Below, piece after piece: positions 24,417 to 37,975 of a stretch of 64,000 nucleotides of DNA. The number at the start of each line of letters is the position of its first letter. The first letter of the stretch is position 1. Made by a program: the position numbers and the translations under genes. This DNA comes from Utricularia gibba (Eukaryota; Streptophyta; Magnoliopsida; Lamiales; Lentibulariaceae). The DNA lies in assembly GCA_002189035.1 (NCBI GenBank), contig NEEC01000015.1:1488001-1552000 (forward strand), in the 5' to 3' direction. Under the pieces are notes generated by a model. That model was not told the origin of the DNA. It ran no database searches and saw only the letters and a program-made list of their open reading frames with translations.

Positions 24417-25038
24417 ATGGGTTCTCTGATGTCCGGATGGGACTCTCCTGGACGCGGTTAGTGAATCATCTCTTCCAGCTTCTTCATGTCAGCTCTTCAT
24501 TTTAGTTGACAGTTGTATATGGCCTGTGCAGAAAAGTTCTTGAGGAGCAAGTCCTTGACGAGGGAGGAAATAGCAGCATTCTGGAAATCAAAGAAGCTCA
24601 AAGAAGAAGATGAAGAAGAGCATTTGGTAGGTTTTTCTTCTCTTCTGCTTTTCCAAAGCTTCCAATTCGGATCTTGATGATTGTGACTCAAGAGTCATGT
24701 TTATGAACAGAGTGTAGTGGTAATGCATGGCGATGAAGAGGATGAAAGAAGCGGGAGTCAGCAGCCTCTGGAAGAAGATATACCTCCGAAACATGGATGG
24801 TATGCTTTTCTTTTTTGTGGGATTTTGACAAGTTGCTAATGGGAACAAGCTTCCATTGTGCGGCTTCCTTTGATGTAATTGTAATGCTGCTGACTGGGGA
24901 GGGATTGATTTTCTGTGCTGGTTATTCAGGTGGCTATGCAGTAACTGGGCGTTTCTAAACCAGCCGCCAGTGCTGGAACAGGAAATCCAGAAAAGGAGGA
25001 AGCATGCTGCTGCCTCACAGCTTCACGTGGCCTACTAG
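24417..25038 (+). CDS. Small plant-specific MGSLM..WDSP protein
   Basis: This is a 110-residue protein of unknown function, found across land plants. Exons are 24417-24456, 24532-24626, 24711-24799 and 24930-25038; all junctions keep frame. The family marks are the N-terminal MGSLMSGWDSP, a basic segment with SLTREEIAAFWKSKK, an acidic linker, then HGWWLCSNWAFLNQPPV and a C-terminal SQLHVAY. The same order is seen in the Arabidopsis family around At1g27290. It has no signal peptide or membrane segment and is charged and probably cytosolic or nuclear. It lies between tRNA-Ser and the convergent ING1 gene. Confidence 0.88.
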
Positions 25039-25727
25039 TGGTCGATGAATCAGTCCGTTTTGTGTTGTAAATTTTGTAGATAGGTGAGAGTTACACGAGT
25101 TTTAGTACGTGGCCTAAAGTAATCACATGGCTTCATGGTGTGAGTGTGTTCCTCTTCTTTTAGTGTTTTTTCTCCCAAACATAACATTCACTGCCATTAC
25201 ATATCTTCTGTACCTAACCCTGGTTAATGTTTCAGTAGAATATTGGGTCTGCATAACATAACACTCATTGGGATAGTATATCTTCTCTACTAAACCTGGC
25301 TAGTGTTTCTGTAGAAGTTTGGGCCTGCATAACTCTGTCTCCTTACAAACAACAACATGAATGACAAGGGTAGCCCACTTATCCGCAGAAGATAACTAAC
25401 AATCCCATATTGCAGCGTTCAGTTTCTTTCGGAATGTTGACCGTGAGAGCAAACACTAACTTGTATGTGGATATGTGGGGGAGTGGGCGTTCACCCAATC
25501 GTTGTCCAAGAACATTTTGTTGTTGTGGTAAGTTGGCAGCACAGCATTGACCTACAATGCACCAATAACATTTTCAACATTGAAAATCAACTTTAGTTAA
25601 TTCTAAAATGCACATGATGGAATTCTACCTTTCTTTTCCTACGAGAAAGACACTATCTTCACTACCAATCCCTTGCAGCGGAAGTTGTAATTTGGAAATA
25701 CATGGGGTTAGGATCAAGATGATGAGT
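25039..25727. other. Intergenic region between convergent genes
   Basis: About 0.7 kb holding the 3' UTRs of the MGSLM gene (+) and ING1 (-). A short imperfect repeat is visible: ACCCTGGTTAATGTTTCAGT near 25216 and ACCTGGCTAGTGTTTCTGT near 25294, each followed by related sequence. No gene is seen. Confidence 0.55.
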
Positions 25728-27331
25728 CTAGGTTTGTCTGCTTTTCCTTCTCCTCTGTGTCCCAATGCAGTCTGTACAGTACCATTTCCCTTTCGGCGGT
25801 TCTTTAAGACCAACGCAGCCATAGTGGAACCATTCTATCTTGCACTGCCAGAAATATCATGGTGTTTTAAGCCTGAGGCAAAACATCGAACAAGATAATG
25901 AAACAGACCAAAGGATCCTCGCTTACATCAGGATTGTCACATGCAACCATTTCTCCATAGCTCACTTGGTTGCAGAAACAATAAGTTGGTTCATTTGGAT
26001 CAACGGGTAGATCTAATTCCATGGGAGTTGTACTGGAAGATGGTGTTGCAACGGCAGTAGCTGCAGCAGGGGTGGCAGCACCAGAAGCAGTTGCTGTTGC
26101 TAAGCGCGTCCTGAAAGGAAGATATTGTTGGCTCAATTAAAATGACATTGCTGATGAAAATATTAACTGGAAAGTAATCCAAAAGGCGTTGCTTAATACA
26201 GTGGAGCAAAAAGGATTACTTCTTGCGCCCTCTGTTGCTGCCCGTCTCAGCAGACCTTCCATCTTTGATATTTTTATTAGGGACTGAAGAAAATCCAACT
26301 GCGCCTACAGTGTCTCTTTCTGACGAGTTAGACACCAGAAACAAGTAAGATATTCATTACTGAGGAAGTTAGCAATTGCTATGGAGAGAAGGGAAAATAA
26401 GACTCGAGTATCCAAATGAATACCATGACGCTGCTCTTCATCGAATTTTTTAAGGAACTGATCGAGCTGCTGAATGTGAGTATCCACCTGTTTAGACGAA
26501 AAATTTCCAATTAAACAAAGAAATGATTGACGTACACTGCAAAACAAATATATGCAGGCTCCCAGACGACTAAAAGATTGTGCATGATAAAATCCATCAT
26601 ATATAAATCCAAGAATATCACGATTTTTACCATATCATAAGCCTGCATAGCCAATGCCACTTTCTCATCAGCAATTCTGATTGCATGTTTTTGCTCATCT
26701 AGAGCTTCACGGGAGAACTTAAAAAGAGAAGAATCTGGTAAAATGTTACCCGACTTGATATCCCGCTTCATATCATCAATCTCCTGCTCACAGCGGAGTT
26801 CATTCTGCCGCTGTATTTCTGTACACATAACATGGCAAATGCTACAGAATAATGCAAATAACGTATTAAAAAAACACCTTAGCTTCCTACTCAGAAAAAA
26901 AAAAGGGGCTAATTGATTACCCAGTTCACAAACTGTTTCTTTTAGTCCATACCTTGCAAGCTTTTATCCATATCCCGAAGCAGGGTATATTTCCTCCTCA
27001 GTATGTTTGGCAACGCTTCAAGGTCTGATTAAATGAAGCAAAAATATTAATCAACACAACCAGACTAACCAAAAAGGATAAGAAAATGACCAGAAATATC
27101 AAAGATCGAGTAAACAACAAGATTCAAATGCTGGTCTGGACGCAATAACAAAAACGTAAAATCTAATCAACATGGATCTGACTTGCATCACTAATCACAA
27201 CCTGGGCATCAGTAAGGAAACTTGACGTTCAAGATGAACCATGAATCAGAGACGATTAGCGTATCGACGCAAAAAAATGAAAATAAGATGAATTTGTAAT
27301 TACTAGCATGGAATTCCTCGCTGATAGGCAT
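25728..27331 (-). CDS. ING1: ING1-type PHD-finger protein
   Basis: This is a 250-residue INhibitor of Growth protein. Plant ING proteins read H3K4me2/3 through a C-terminal PHD finger and associate with histone acetyltransferase complexes. Exons are 27304-27331, 26953-27024, 26631-26818, 26424-26487, 26220-26319, 25927-26110 and 25728-25844, all GT-AG and in phase. The N-terminal ING domain reads [20 protein letters not shown], then [26 protein letters not shown] and [20 protein letters not shown]. The PHD finger is split across the last two exons: [18 protein letters not shown] joins [13 protein letters not shown] and KGKWYCTDC, giving the complete C4HC3 set. The sequence tracks Arabidopsis ING1 (At3g24010) rather than ING2, most clearly at [20 protein letters not shown] basic tail (RRRKSR) may act as an NLS. 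Confidence 0.95.
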
Positions 27332-27781
27332 CGCGCGGGAGGATTGCTCGCCAATAGGGGATTCAACTCGACAAGATTACGCTAGCCCTAGCGCCGGACA
27401 CAAGGTCGGTCACTCCACCCTCCAGATGAAAGGGTTGGAAAATGGCTTTTTCTATTATTTTTTTTAAAAAAATTTTGCCTCCTCGTTTAGCTTTCGTTGT
27501 ACGAGGTTTTTGAAATGATTTTGATTACATTTTTTATAATATTTCATTATTTTTATTTTCTTTGAAAAACGTTTTTATTAAAAAATTTTATTCAATAGAT
27601 ATTATTGATTTCATATAATAATAATTAATGAGAAATAAAACTACAAATCACTTCTTTATTATTAAATTAAATTAATTTTAAAATATTGATAATTTATACT
27701 TTGCAAGTGGAGGCTACTTTTTGCATGTGCCTGAGAGTTTATACAACACAGGGCAAGAGTGTTGAAGAAAGAGCCTTGAAT
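27332..27781. other. Intergenic region, ING1 to acyl-activating enzyme
   Basis: The ING1 promoter and leader lie to the left, followed by about 230 bases of very AT-rich spacer (27450-27690) and the 3' UTR of the acyl-activating enzyme gene. Confidence 0.55.
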
Positions 27782-30700
27782 CTACTTGTACATGTCTTGG
27801 ATCTGGTTTCTGTACAGAGACATCACTTTCTCCCTCTTGATTTTCATTGTTGGAGTCATCAAACCATTTTCTATCTGCACTCAGAACGAAACTGAACCAG
27901 TCACAAAAACCAAAAGGATACATAGAATTTCGACATAGCCCTGACTATGCATACCGTGAATGGATCATCAACAACAAGGATGGGTCCAACTTGAAACGAG
28001 CAGTCAGATGTCCTGCGTTATAGAAAACACCAGCCAGGTTCAAATGAGATTTCAGAGGCAGCACTCGGCTGAACCCTCAGACTTAGAACACATGTTGATA
28101 GAAACGTTCTCCATTCAAAACACAGAAGAGGACAGAGAGTAGGGAAAGGAAGCATTCAATGAATGACAAATACAGGGAATATTAGTAGCTTTGAAAGAGA
28201 AGCAGTAGAATGTTGAATCACAAAAAAAAAAAAAAAAAAAAAAACCATTTACTGAAGTTTAATTTGTAGCTGTCAGACTGAAAGTGCAATGGTTTAAAAA
28301 TTGGCATTGACTAAGTAGTTCAAGCAATGGTCATGCTGGACCATTAGGACGGACCAAGAGAAAGTAAGAGGCTGTCTTACCATTTCTTTAACTCTTCGTG
28401 CAGCAGGTTCACCTGTTTCTGGTTACTAAGTTCTGAGAAATCGTGTTCCAAAATACCCAACCTTTTAGCTTCCGAAATGACTTCTTCCTTGTTTGGGACA
28501 ATTACAGCTCCAAGCCGTCGTTGATCCTACGTAATTATAATCAAAGCTTAGTATACAGTGAGGCGGCTCACACAAAAATGAGTATAAGTTGATTGTCACC
28601 TGTCCAACAACCATGATCTGTTGAATCAGGTTACTTTTCATTGCTGCTGCTTCAATATTTGATGGCTCAACATTTTCACCTGAAGAATAACAAGGAGATA
28701 CAAAAATTAACCATACAATGAAACGATCTCGATCATGTTTTTGATGAGACATGTATCTAGCATTCTCACATTAGGCAGGGAGCTTTTTTTTTGGAATCAG
28801 TAGTGTATTACAGCTACTGATTGCAACTACTAAAAACAAGACTTGAGGGATTTCACAGCTCATTAGCACTAGAATCATTAAACAATTAATGAATTTTATA
28901 AACAGGGATTCATCTGCACTTCTGAGAAACAAATCAAATTTTTGTCTTTGCGAGGTAAAAGTGAGACTTTCAAAGATGGAAACTAAAAGTTTATTTTCTA
29001 TGTTCTATCCAATTACGGTTTCATCTGGAAGATAATGACTAGTAATTCACAAAAGATGATACAATTAAAAGAAAAAAAGAAGGATTTGAATTTACCAGTG
29101 GAAAGAACAATTGTTTCCTTTGCACGTCCTTCTAGGACAATAACTCCTCCAGCTTCACGACTTCTTCCTCTAGAATGGTAAGGGCAAACCCAACCTATAT
29201 CCCCTGTATTTAGCCAGCCATCATCATCTATTGCTTGTGTTGTTGCCAAAGGATTCTAGTCATGTTAAAAAGTTGGCTTGAGTCTCACATGCTAAAGACG
29301 AAGCTTGGAAATGATGCGAAATACTTAAACTACAAACTGATTTACGGGGGAAAAAACATCAGTAAGCGTCCTACACTGCTTATAAGCTAGATTACAATTC
29401 GGATTACTATTCTCATTTTTGTATAAGAAAATGGTCATTATCAGTAATATAATTTACTCTAAAGGTTATCTAGTAATCTTATAGGCTTGGTTAGGAATAA
29501 GTACATTGTTAGCGAAAAGTACTATGTACGTAGCAAACATGCTCTTACTGTTCACCGTAATCTACAGTATATTGTCTTCTAATATCAACTCGCAAAACAG
29601 AAAGCATAGAAAATAATTTACAATTATTTGTGCTTGAAAACTGATTCATATAAAATCCCAGAGAGTTGGTGCCATAAAATCTAACTGCTTACTTAATACC
29701 TACTGATCCGTATGTTAGAGGCAGTAAGCCCTTATCGCATTCCCTTTTTATAACTCTAACTACGTTATAAAAACACAAGCTATGAGACTACCTTGTAATA
29801 ACCCTTCATCACTTGTGGACCTCGTACTTTCACGATGCCGCTGGATCCATTGGGAAGAATCACACCTGTCTCAACATCCACGATCTTTATCTCTGTGTGA
29901 CAAATAGGATGCCCGATGGAACCCAGAACCTTTATAATTATCACAAGTAAATATTTACAAGGCATGGCATATAAACGCTTATAAGAAGGTACTTGATGAG
30001 TTCATGCGTACATAAGATAAGAAGTATCATTTTTTCAGAAGGAAGGTAGCAGTAAAAAAATGTAAACCAGAAGTTTGAGTGGAAAACTTTGGCCACAATC
30101 ACTGCCAAATAACCTATTCATAAGCTTCATAGTATCTACATAAGAGTCTTTTGTGCTGAAAAGAGAATGAGGATATCTAATAACTGGATATAGATTCTCT
30201 CATGGGTTAAAAGCGCAGTAAAAGTGAAACAATGCATCCCCCCCAGTTGAGAGGAGGAAGCACAACAGGACACAGAAAACAAATTAACAACAGAAAAGGT
30301 TCCTTACGTTACAATCTAGTCGTCGAGCTGCAATGACAGGAGATGACTCTGTTAAACCATAGCCATTTTGCACATTCACTTCGATTGCCTGTTCAAACAT
30401 ATCTCTATACTGATTATGACAACTTCGTATCCTGATAATTGAAATGTTTTATTGATGAGATGAACCTCAAAGAACTTATCCACATGTAAAGGCAAGCTAC
30501 CACCCCCACTTATTCCAGCCTACAAAAAAGCCCAAATCATATCTGTATCAGATAGCTTGTCTCCACGTGCTAAAATCCATTTGAAAATGAGCATCTTGTG
30601 TGAATGAAAAGTAAATAGAAAAAAGACCTTGGAAATGCCAACTGAAGAATGAATTTTACTGTACACTATTTTCTTTGCCAACAGATGAAATGGCCATAAA

Positions 30701-33700
30701 AGAACTGCAATTATTCTGGACCACAACCATTCAATCCCCGCAGAGAGAATGGAAGGCTCCTCAAGATCTCTCGTGAGGCATTTTCCCTTGAGACAAGAAA
30801 AACGGCTTAATAAAGCATGGAATGGAAAAATGGCTTAATATATGTCCAAGGTTCAATATTGAAAAAATTTCAGAGAATGAGAAATGGCAATAAGAACAAA
30901 ATAAATTCAAATTAGAAACCATGTTCAGGGTGATTTCTATAGTACTCATAATGTTTCTAAATGAGTGAAATTCCGATTTACCAACTTCCGGCATTAAAAT
31001 TAGACAATACATCTTCTCCTGACATGTACTGCTCATAAAGTTCAATTTGCATACAGATCTGTACACTAGCTTGAGATAAAGCACAATGCCATCCTTAACT
31101 TCGTGAGATAGTTAAAAAAAATCAAGAATGAATCATTAAGTGCTGCCCATTTAACTGAATAATTACTTCAGACTAATTTCTTTCCATCCTTTTCAAATTT
31201 ACAAAAAGGAACATTGGAACTGCTCATTTAAAATCACAGGATACTTCATGAAGCTGATTTCTAAGCTGGGAAAAAATGAGCATATTGTACTATAAAGTGG
31301 CATCATCAACATAACGTAATCCCTTCAATCATTTCCAATTCAGTTGGAGATTTATGTATCATGTCGGCCTGTTTTCCTACTTCCCGAGTTTAAAGCAAGT
31401 AAAATCACTGGCATGCTATCTTACTGAAAATATTGACTATTTGGCACCCTATTCTCTAAAAAAAAAAAGATAAACAAAATCAGCATGTTGTTTAGACATG
31501 AAAATTTCTCCATTTCAGACTACTGGAAAAAAATTACATTCATCCAATAAAAAACATAAAAAATAAAATTTGAAAGGTCATGAATTTAACCTCATATGTT
31601 CGTTTAGCATCCATGTACGCATAACTGATCTTCAAGCACAACAGAGCAATATTCCTACGAATAGCCGAACTTTTGGAAATCTGCTTCATAACCCCCCTGC
31701 AGTACTGTGGTCAGCACTACCAAAGAAAAAAAAAAGAGCAAACAACGTGTTTAAACAGCACAAAGAACAGAAAATTTCTCGATGCTTATTTTAACAATTA
31801 GGTGTGAGCGAAACACATTACATAGAAATGCATTGGAAATCGTTAACTAACTTCAAGAAACAAAATTTAGATTCTTTTTACCGACACTTTTATGCTGAAC
31901 ATCAATTCACCAATGCAAATAGTTTGACACGTACCCTTAAATAATGAGCTGTTAGCATACTCAACCACATGCAAGGCACACTCATCAATTCAAAGAGAAA
32001 ATTTTCCACATTCACCTAGATAAAAAAAATGCACCAAAGAAATTTGCATTCATATGTAATAAAAATACTACATGATACCAGCCATACAGTTTTCTACATT
32101 TTTTTTTCCCAAAAGGCTTCCAAATATTCTTCCATGCAACAAGTGCAATGTCATTTATAGGAATAAGAGAAGAAGTGAATGTGTTTGACAACTTCAACAA
32201 AAATTTTTACCTGTAAAGTGTCTCGTAAACTAGAGGAACCGAGACAATATAGTGAGGTTGATAATTACGCAAATCTTCCTGCAATACACATGCACTACAT
32301 GATACATTATATCTATGAAATACATCAATAACATAAAAATTTAAGAGCATATTCCTCTTGGAATGAATCAAGTGCATCAATTGAAGGGAGTTCATGCCTT
32401 AAGCTTCTTTACTGAAGAATATACATGCTCAATGCCACATGTAAATGTAAAATATTCAGCAGCTCGCTCATATGCATGCCAGGGTGGTAGCATGCTTAAA
32501 AATCTATCCCCAGGAACAGCAGGAAGAACATCACCAAATTTACAACCTAAAATAAATTGAGCACGATTAGAAGCAATAAAAAAGGAATAGTAATTAACAG
32601 GCATTACGTAACTCAGCATCATGAAATAAACAACTAATGCTCATGCAAAAACTAAAAATTCTATTGTATATATATCATGGACAGAAAAGAATAACATGAA
32701 GTTGCATTTTTTTGGTGACATGAAATTATGGAGTATTACAGAGACTTGAGCTCAAAGTCATCAAATTTCATAGTTGGTCCAATGGCAACAATATATTTTG
32801 AAACTTCAGAAACATCGCATGAAGTAGTCAGCACTTCTGTCAAATAGGAGAATTTATACCTTCATGCTACTGATTTAGCAAATAAAATAACAATAATTTG
32901 CATTGCCTTTTTGGAAGAACTTTTCAGGGCAAAATATAACAACCCGTGCTGCATAGGATTTTATGGAAAGCAAAACAAAGATGGCGAAAGTAGTATTACT
33001 AGCAAAAGGATATTTACATAGTTAGATTGTACAAACACGTGGGGGAGCTCCACAGGCACTACACACCAATTGTATATCACAAAAACTGGGATCTGCTTCT
33101 TTTTATATCCAGTGTTACATGTAACTACCTCTAAATGTAAGAAAATGTAAATCATCTGCTAAAGTTGGCACATGGCTTGTTAGCTCAGAGAGAAATTGTT
33201 TTTTCACACAATGGATGCAGTACAATATAATATGTGTCGCTGACTCTTAGTAATATGTTCATGATCAACTTATGCAAATTTTCATGCTTACCTCCAAACA
33301 CAACAATTCTTTAATGGAAAGTTCAAAGTGCCTAAGTGCATCAATAGCTACTATACTGAACACTCCCTCAGAAAATTACTCCATTAACTGGGCATTTCAT
33401 TGATTTTATCAACAATTTTCTATCATTTTGACTGCGTAGTCAATGCAAGTTAAGAAGTGTAGAAATATTAAAATATATGAAAAGAGCACCCTAATGCACA
33501 CAATTAAATGCACACTTCATTCAAATCGAGGGCAAAATAAAAAGGAAAGGATCATATTATTAGAAGACACACAATTGACAATCAGTTCGCAGCTTAGTGC
33601 TACTCATGTTATTTGATCCAATATGATGGAAGTACTTATCATGAAACTTGAATCTGACCTGATGTAGCAAATTCCTATGGGTAAGCATGACACCTTTGGG

Positions 33701-36700
33701 ATTTCCAGTGGTGCCACTGGTATAAACCATCGTACAAACATCATCTGGCTGTAGAGTTTCGTGAATCTGCCTTTCTCCTCCCAGGGAAGAAACAAAACAT
33801 TCAATAAACGAAACATTAACAAATCAAAAGTTGAAATCAGTAACCAACACTTTATGGCATACACACAGAAAGCGAGTATTTTAAAGTTCAGTCGCATTCT
33901 TCATGGAATGGATCAGATAACACATCAAAAAACCACTAAAAAAAATAAAAGCGTACTGGCAACTTGAGGATTACCTAAAGCAGCACGACTTTTGACACCC
34001 AAATCAATAATATCATTGTAACTGTATACAGGAATATTTGCAACACTTGGAATCTTCCCCCATAGAAAAACAATGAACCTAATGCTGGCTTCAGACAGAA
34101 ATTCCTGTGAAATCTGCTGGTAAAATTGGGAATCATCCAACACCATGGCAATACTGCAGTGAAATTTTCAAATCACATTATCACCAATAAATGAAAAGGA
34201 AAGATAATTTTCTCTTTTAAAAAAAATTACGTGTTAAAACCGTTTGTTATGCCTGATGTTATTCTTCTAACATGGTTTACAAATTTTGAGAAATGAGATA
34301 TTTACTAAAGTCGACCAACAGTGCAGATGAAAACTATTAAACTAATGTGAAAATGTGTCAAAGCAGAACTTATATCACTCAAAGGTGAAAAATTTTCAGA
34401 AAATGTAACTTTTAAACAATATTTTGGGAAACATGCAAGAGTTTGCATTCAAATGTATCTAAATGAAGACTTCGAATGTAATCCAATTTCTGATATCATA
34501 TCACACCTTGCTTGTATAATCTAATAATGCATCTAGAGAAATCATATCCTGGGTCGTCAATTTAAGAAAAACTAAAAAATGAAAGGATTTTAAAACACTC
34601 GGAAGAAAATATGTAGTCTTATAGGTTGGAGAGTTTACAATAATTAATTGAACACTGTCCAGCATAAATTCAGAATGTTGTCGCATTAACTAGTTTCATT
34701 CGCATGCCATAACATGGTTGTGAACATCACAAGTTTTCATTAAGAATAATTTCCATATTTTGAACTCAATTATAATGAAACTGTGAAAAAATCAATTCAA
34801 TTCATTCTTCCATAACAGATTGAAGATATCATGCTCTACAACCGTGAGGTGCATACTTGCTATGTTCAACTTAATTCCACCATTCATGAGGCCTCCAGAT
34901 TAGCAAATTGTATTACTATATGAATGAACCTCAACATTGCATTTTTTACAGAAATTGCAGGTTTTGAAAAGAGTTACATGATTGGAGAGACACAAATAAC
35001 CTTTCAGAATGGTTGTAAATCTGCAGAAGCTCTTGACTGGATGACCTAGTGCCTCTTACAACGTTTATTGCTCCAGAAGCCATAATCCCTGAGGATAACA
35101 CGTGTTCCCAGAAGATTGTAAGACGAGATATAAAATTTAGTAGAGAAAATAAATGTTTTAAAAGAAAATAATAAAAATAATATTAAATTCAAGTAACACC
35201 GGCTTATTAATTATCAGGTGAGCATTATACATAATAGGATATGTGAATAATAATGGAAAAAATATTAGCTTTTTATTGCACAGATTCAGAGTCATCAATT
35301 CTAGAAACAATCATCTGATAGGCATTGATCGGAAAATGCAAGCATAGAAAAGACTACACATTCAGGAGAAAACATAAAGATTGTGTCACGTTATTGCTGA
35401 AGTTGAAGTGAATTTTGCATTAGTTTGTTGACTACCATTGGACTGAAAACATGTGGTCACTGACTCTAGATGCGGCTTCAAGACCAGAGAGTACCATAAG
35501 CATACTAGATGTTGTCAACATGTATACTAGCACATGGCCTTAGCCTTTCTCCAAAAATCATACAACAATAAAGAAATGATTCAAATTATCTTGCAGCTTA
35601 CCCACATAGGCAACTCTTACTTGGATTTGCAAATTCTAGATTCAAAGAAAAAAAAACATGGTAAATCACAAGTCTCTTCTGCTACGCATGCTTTCCATAC
35701 TCATTGCAAGTTCTTGTCGAAGTTACCAGAAAAATTATTATTAGTGATGTGTTACTTTTGTTACATGTATGTAATACAACAACCAGACGTTACTATGTGA
35801 ATGGCTAGGCTGGGGTGAACTAAGGTATGCTCACAGTGAAAATACAAATGATTGATGCATTGCAACTAAAAGGGGTTCATGAAAAGATTACGTGAACCAA
35901 ACTTAAAGACCCATGCTTTTCATCATACCTTGGTCAGAGATGAGCCATCGACAAGAATTATCAGCAAACAGAGCAATCTTTTCACCGGGTTTTAAACCAA
36001 CCACTCTCAGGCCTTCACAAAAATTCAAAATATCTTGCTCGAGCTGGACCCAGTAAAATCCTCGGGTTAAAAACCCCAGTGAAAACACACCAAATTGAAA
36101 AAAAAAATGAAAAGCTACGTAAGACCAAGGGATCTCCGAAGCCAAAATAGAAGTTTAAGATTTGACTAAGATTTAAAAAAGGAAAATGAAATTTGACTTA
36201 ATCGAAAATTTAGATAGTGGAAAACAACTTTATTGAAGGCAACATCTCCTAAGGTAACCTCTTAACATCTCAGAAAATAAACCTTTTAAGAGACTAGTCC
36301 ATAAGAACAAGAAAATAAACCTCCTCAACATAAATCTTGTCACATCCGGCTAAAATGATGGTATACTACAAGAAATTATCAGTAATTATGCTGCAGTCAT
36401 GTAACAACTCAAAAGAGGTTAAAACACATAAAATCTTGTAGGTGATTCTCTCTGTTTTTGAAAAATATCTTTTGTTGTTGTGAATTCAAAATAATAAAAA
36501 ATACTCCCCTAACAATTTTAGAGGCATAAGTCATATCCTCCCATTGCATACAGCATTAACCGTTTCCTACTCACATGATAATAAAACACACTACTGATAT
36601 ACTCCCTTAATAGCAACTACCAATTTCATATCTTAAAATTTCTGAATTTTTCATGAGTTGAAGAGAATTATCACTCCTACAAGAATATCCATTTAACTTT

Positions 36701-37638
36701 TCTTTTTATACTTTCCCTTGAACGCATTCGTGTTCCCCCCCCCCCCCCCCCCCAATTTAGAATTTGTACTTCATTTTTTCTGAATGCTAGATCAAGACTG
36801 TTATTGTGAATACCAAGAAATCGGAAAATTGACCTGCTTGTAGGAAATATTTGTTGGGGGATTGTGATAAGGATCCACCAAAGCAATGAGATCACCAAAT
36901 TTTTCTGCAGATGTTCTCCAGATCTCAGGTATTGTTTTCCATTCTTCAGAAGAAAAGGCCTTTTTTGTTGATACTGGATCACTTTCTACTGATGGTGAAA
37001 ACTTTGTTTTCTGCACGACTTTGATCTTAAAAATCATCATGTTGAAATAAAGCGGTTATGACGCAGAATGCAATGTTAGTACTTAATGATAATAATAAAT
37101 TAGTAAGCATCACAACGATGAAATAAACATCATTGATAGATATTTGTTATACCATGTGAAATATCTTGTTGTCCAAAAACATAAGATTTGATCTAAAGCC
37201 AGAAAACACGTTTCCATTTCATATAGCTCAAGTTTAAAATCTCTTTTTCAACAATCAGGCGGTCAACTTGCTTTCAAAACATCATGCTTCATCAACGTCC
37301 TCTGTCCTCGGATCACACAAATGTGTTTCTTTTAAATGCATCAGACGTCTTTCTAGCGATGTACAACTGCCGGTGGTATCCTTTTCCGCATGTTAGTAAT
37401 ATCGACAATGAGACCCCCCCCCCCCCCCCCCCAAAAAAAATGAAAACTGATAAAAAAATACCAAGCAAGAAAATGCAATTAGGGAAACAAAGGCTACCGA
37501 TGCGGCGCAGAAGACTCGAAAATCTGGAGTTGAGTACAGCGTATTAGCGCCACACTTCTTGTAAAAGCCTGAGGAGCCGATAAATTCATGCGTCAAAACG
37601 ATCCCACGATGGCAGCCGGAAACTGGTGCCGCGAACAT
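27782..37638 (-). CDS. Plastid acyl-activating enzyme (AAE15/16-like)
   Basis: This is an ATP-dependent long-chain acyl-activating enzyme; the plastid AAE15/AAE16 pair includes acyl-ACP synthetases that reload free fatty acids. Eighteen exons run from 37498-37638 (transit peptide) through 36834-37025, 35929-36043, 35001-35088, 33975-34153, 33659-33777, 32398-32546, 32211-32278, 31591-31696, 30628-30786, 30466-30519, 30308-30388, 29792-29929, 29096-29255, 28600-28679, 28381-28526 and 27955-28012 to 27782-27874. Motifs are the P-loop [12 protein letters not shown] near residue 257, [31 protein letters not shown], and the late catalytic lysine region [12 protein letters not shown]. The start is the ATG at 37638. 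The conserved frame needs one extra base in exon 7 (GG at 32534-32535); the protein is then 708 residues. Intron 7 begins with GC. Confidence 0.93.
28222..28244. repeat. A23 homopolymer in an intron
   Basis: Twenty-three A on the plus strand inside an intron (28013-28380) of the acyl-activating enzyme gene; the transcript carries it as a U tract. Confidence 0.95.
36735..36753. repeat. C19 homopolymer, intron 2
   Basis: Nineteen consecutive C on the plus strand inside intron 2 of the acyl-activating enzyme gene; the pre-mRNA carries G19. Length in an assembly is not reliable for such a run. Confidence 0.95.
37414..37432. repeat. C19A8 homopolymer tract, intron 1
   Basis: Nineteen consecutive C followed by eight A, inside intron 1 of the same gene and of the same apparent length as the tract at 36735. 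Confidence 0.95.
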
Positions 37639-37975
37639 GCTCGAAGAAGAAAAGAAAACTTCGATCCAAAGCGCTTCGTGTTGCGAGGGCGATGATCCTG
37701 AGGATAGCTTCAATTTCTACTTCAGCGGCATTCAAAACACACCAAACGACAAAAAACATTAAATATTAAATAATTTAAAATAAATAAATAAAAATAAGAG
37801 GCTGGTGTTCCAATTTTAGTTGAGAATGATGCAGAATTTTATCCTCCACAATAAATAAGAAACTTAGTTTTATAATAATTATATATTATTTTAATTCTCA
37901 TTTTTCAACGTCAATGAATGTACAATATGGTAATTTCACAATTGAAGAGAATATGGATCAGCAGTAGCAGCATAG
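37639..37975. other. Intergenic region upstream of acyl-activating enzyme
   Basis: Divergent promoter space between the minus-strand enzyme gene and the unidentified plus-strand region. AT-rich at 37750-37960. No recognisable gene. Confidence 0.5.

Noticed and set aside
24096-24461. Plus-strand open frame upstream of the MGSLM gene
   Set aside because: Only its last 13 codons match the family; the rest overlaps the TATA box and promoter.
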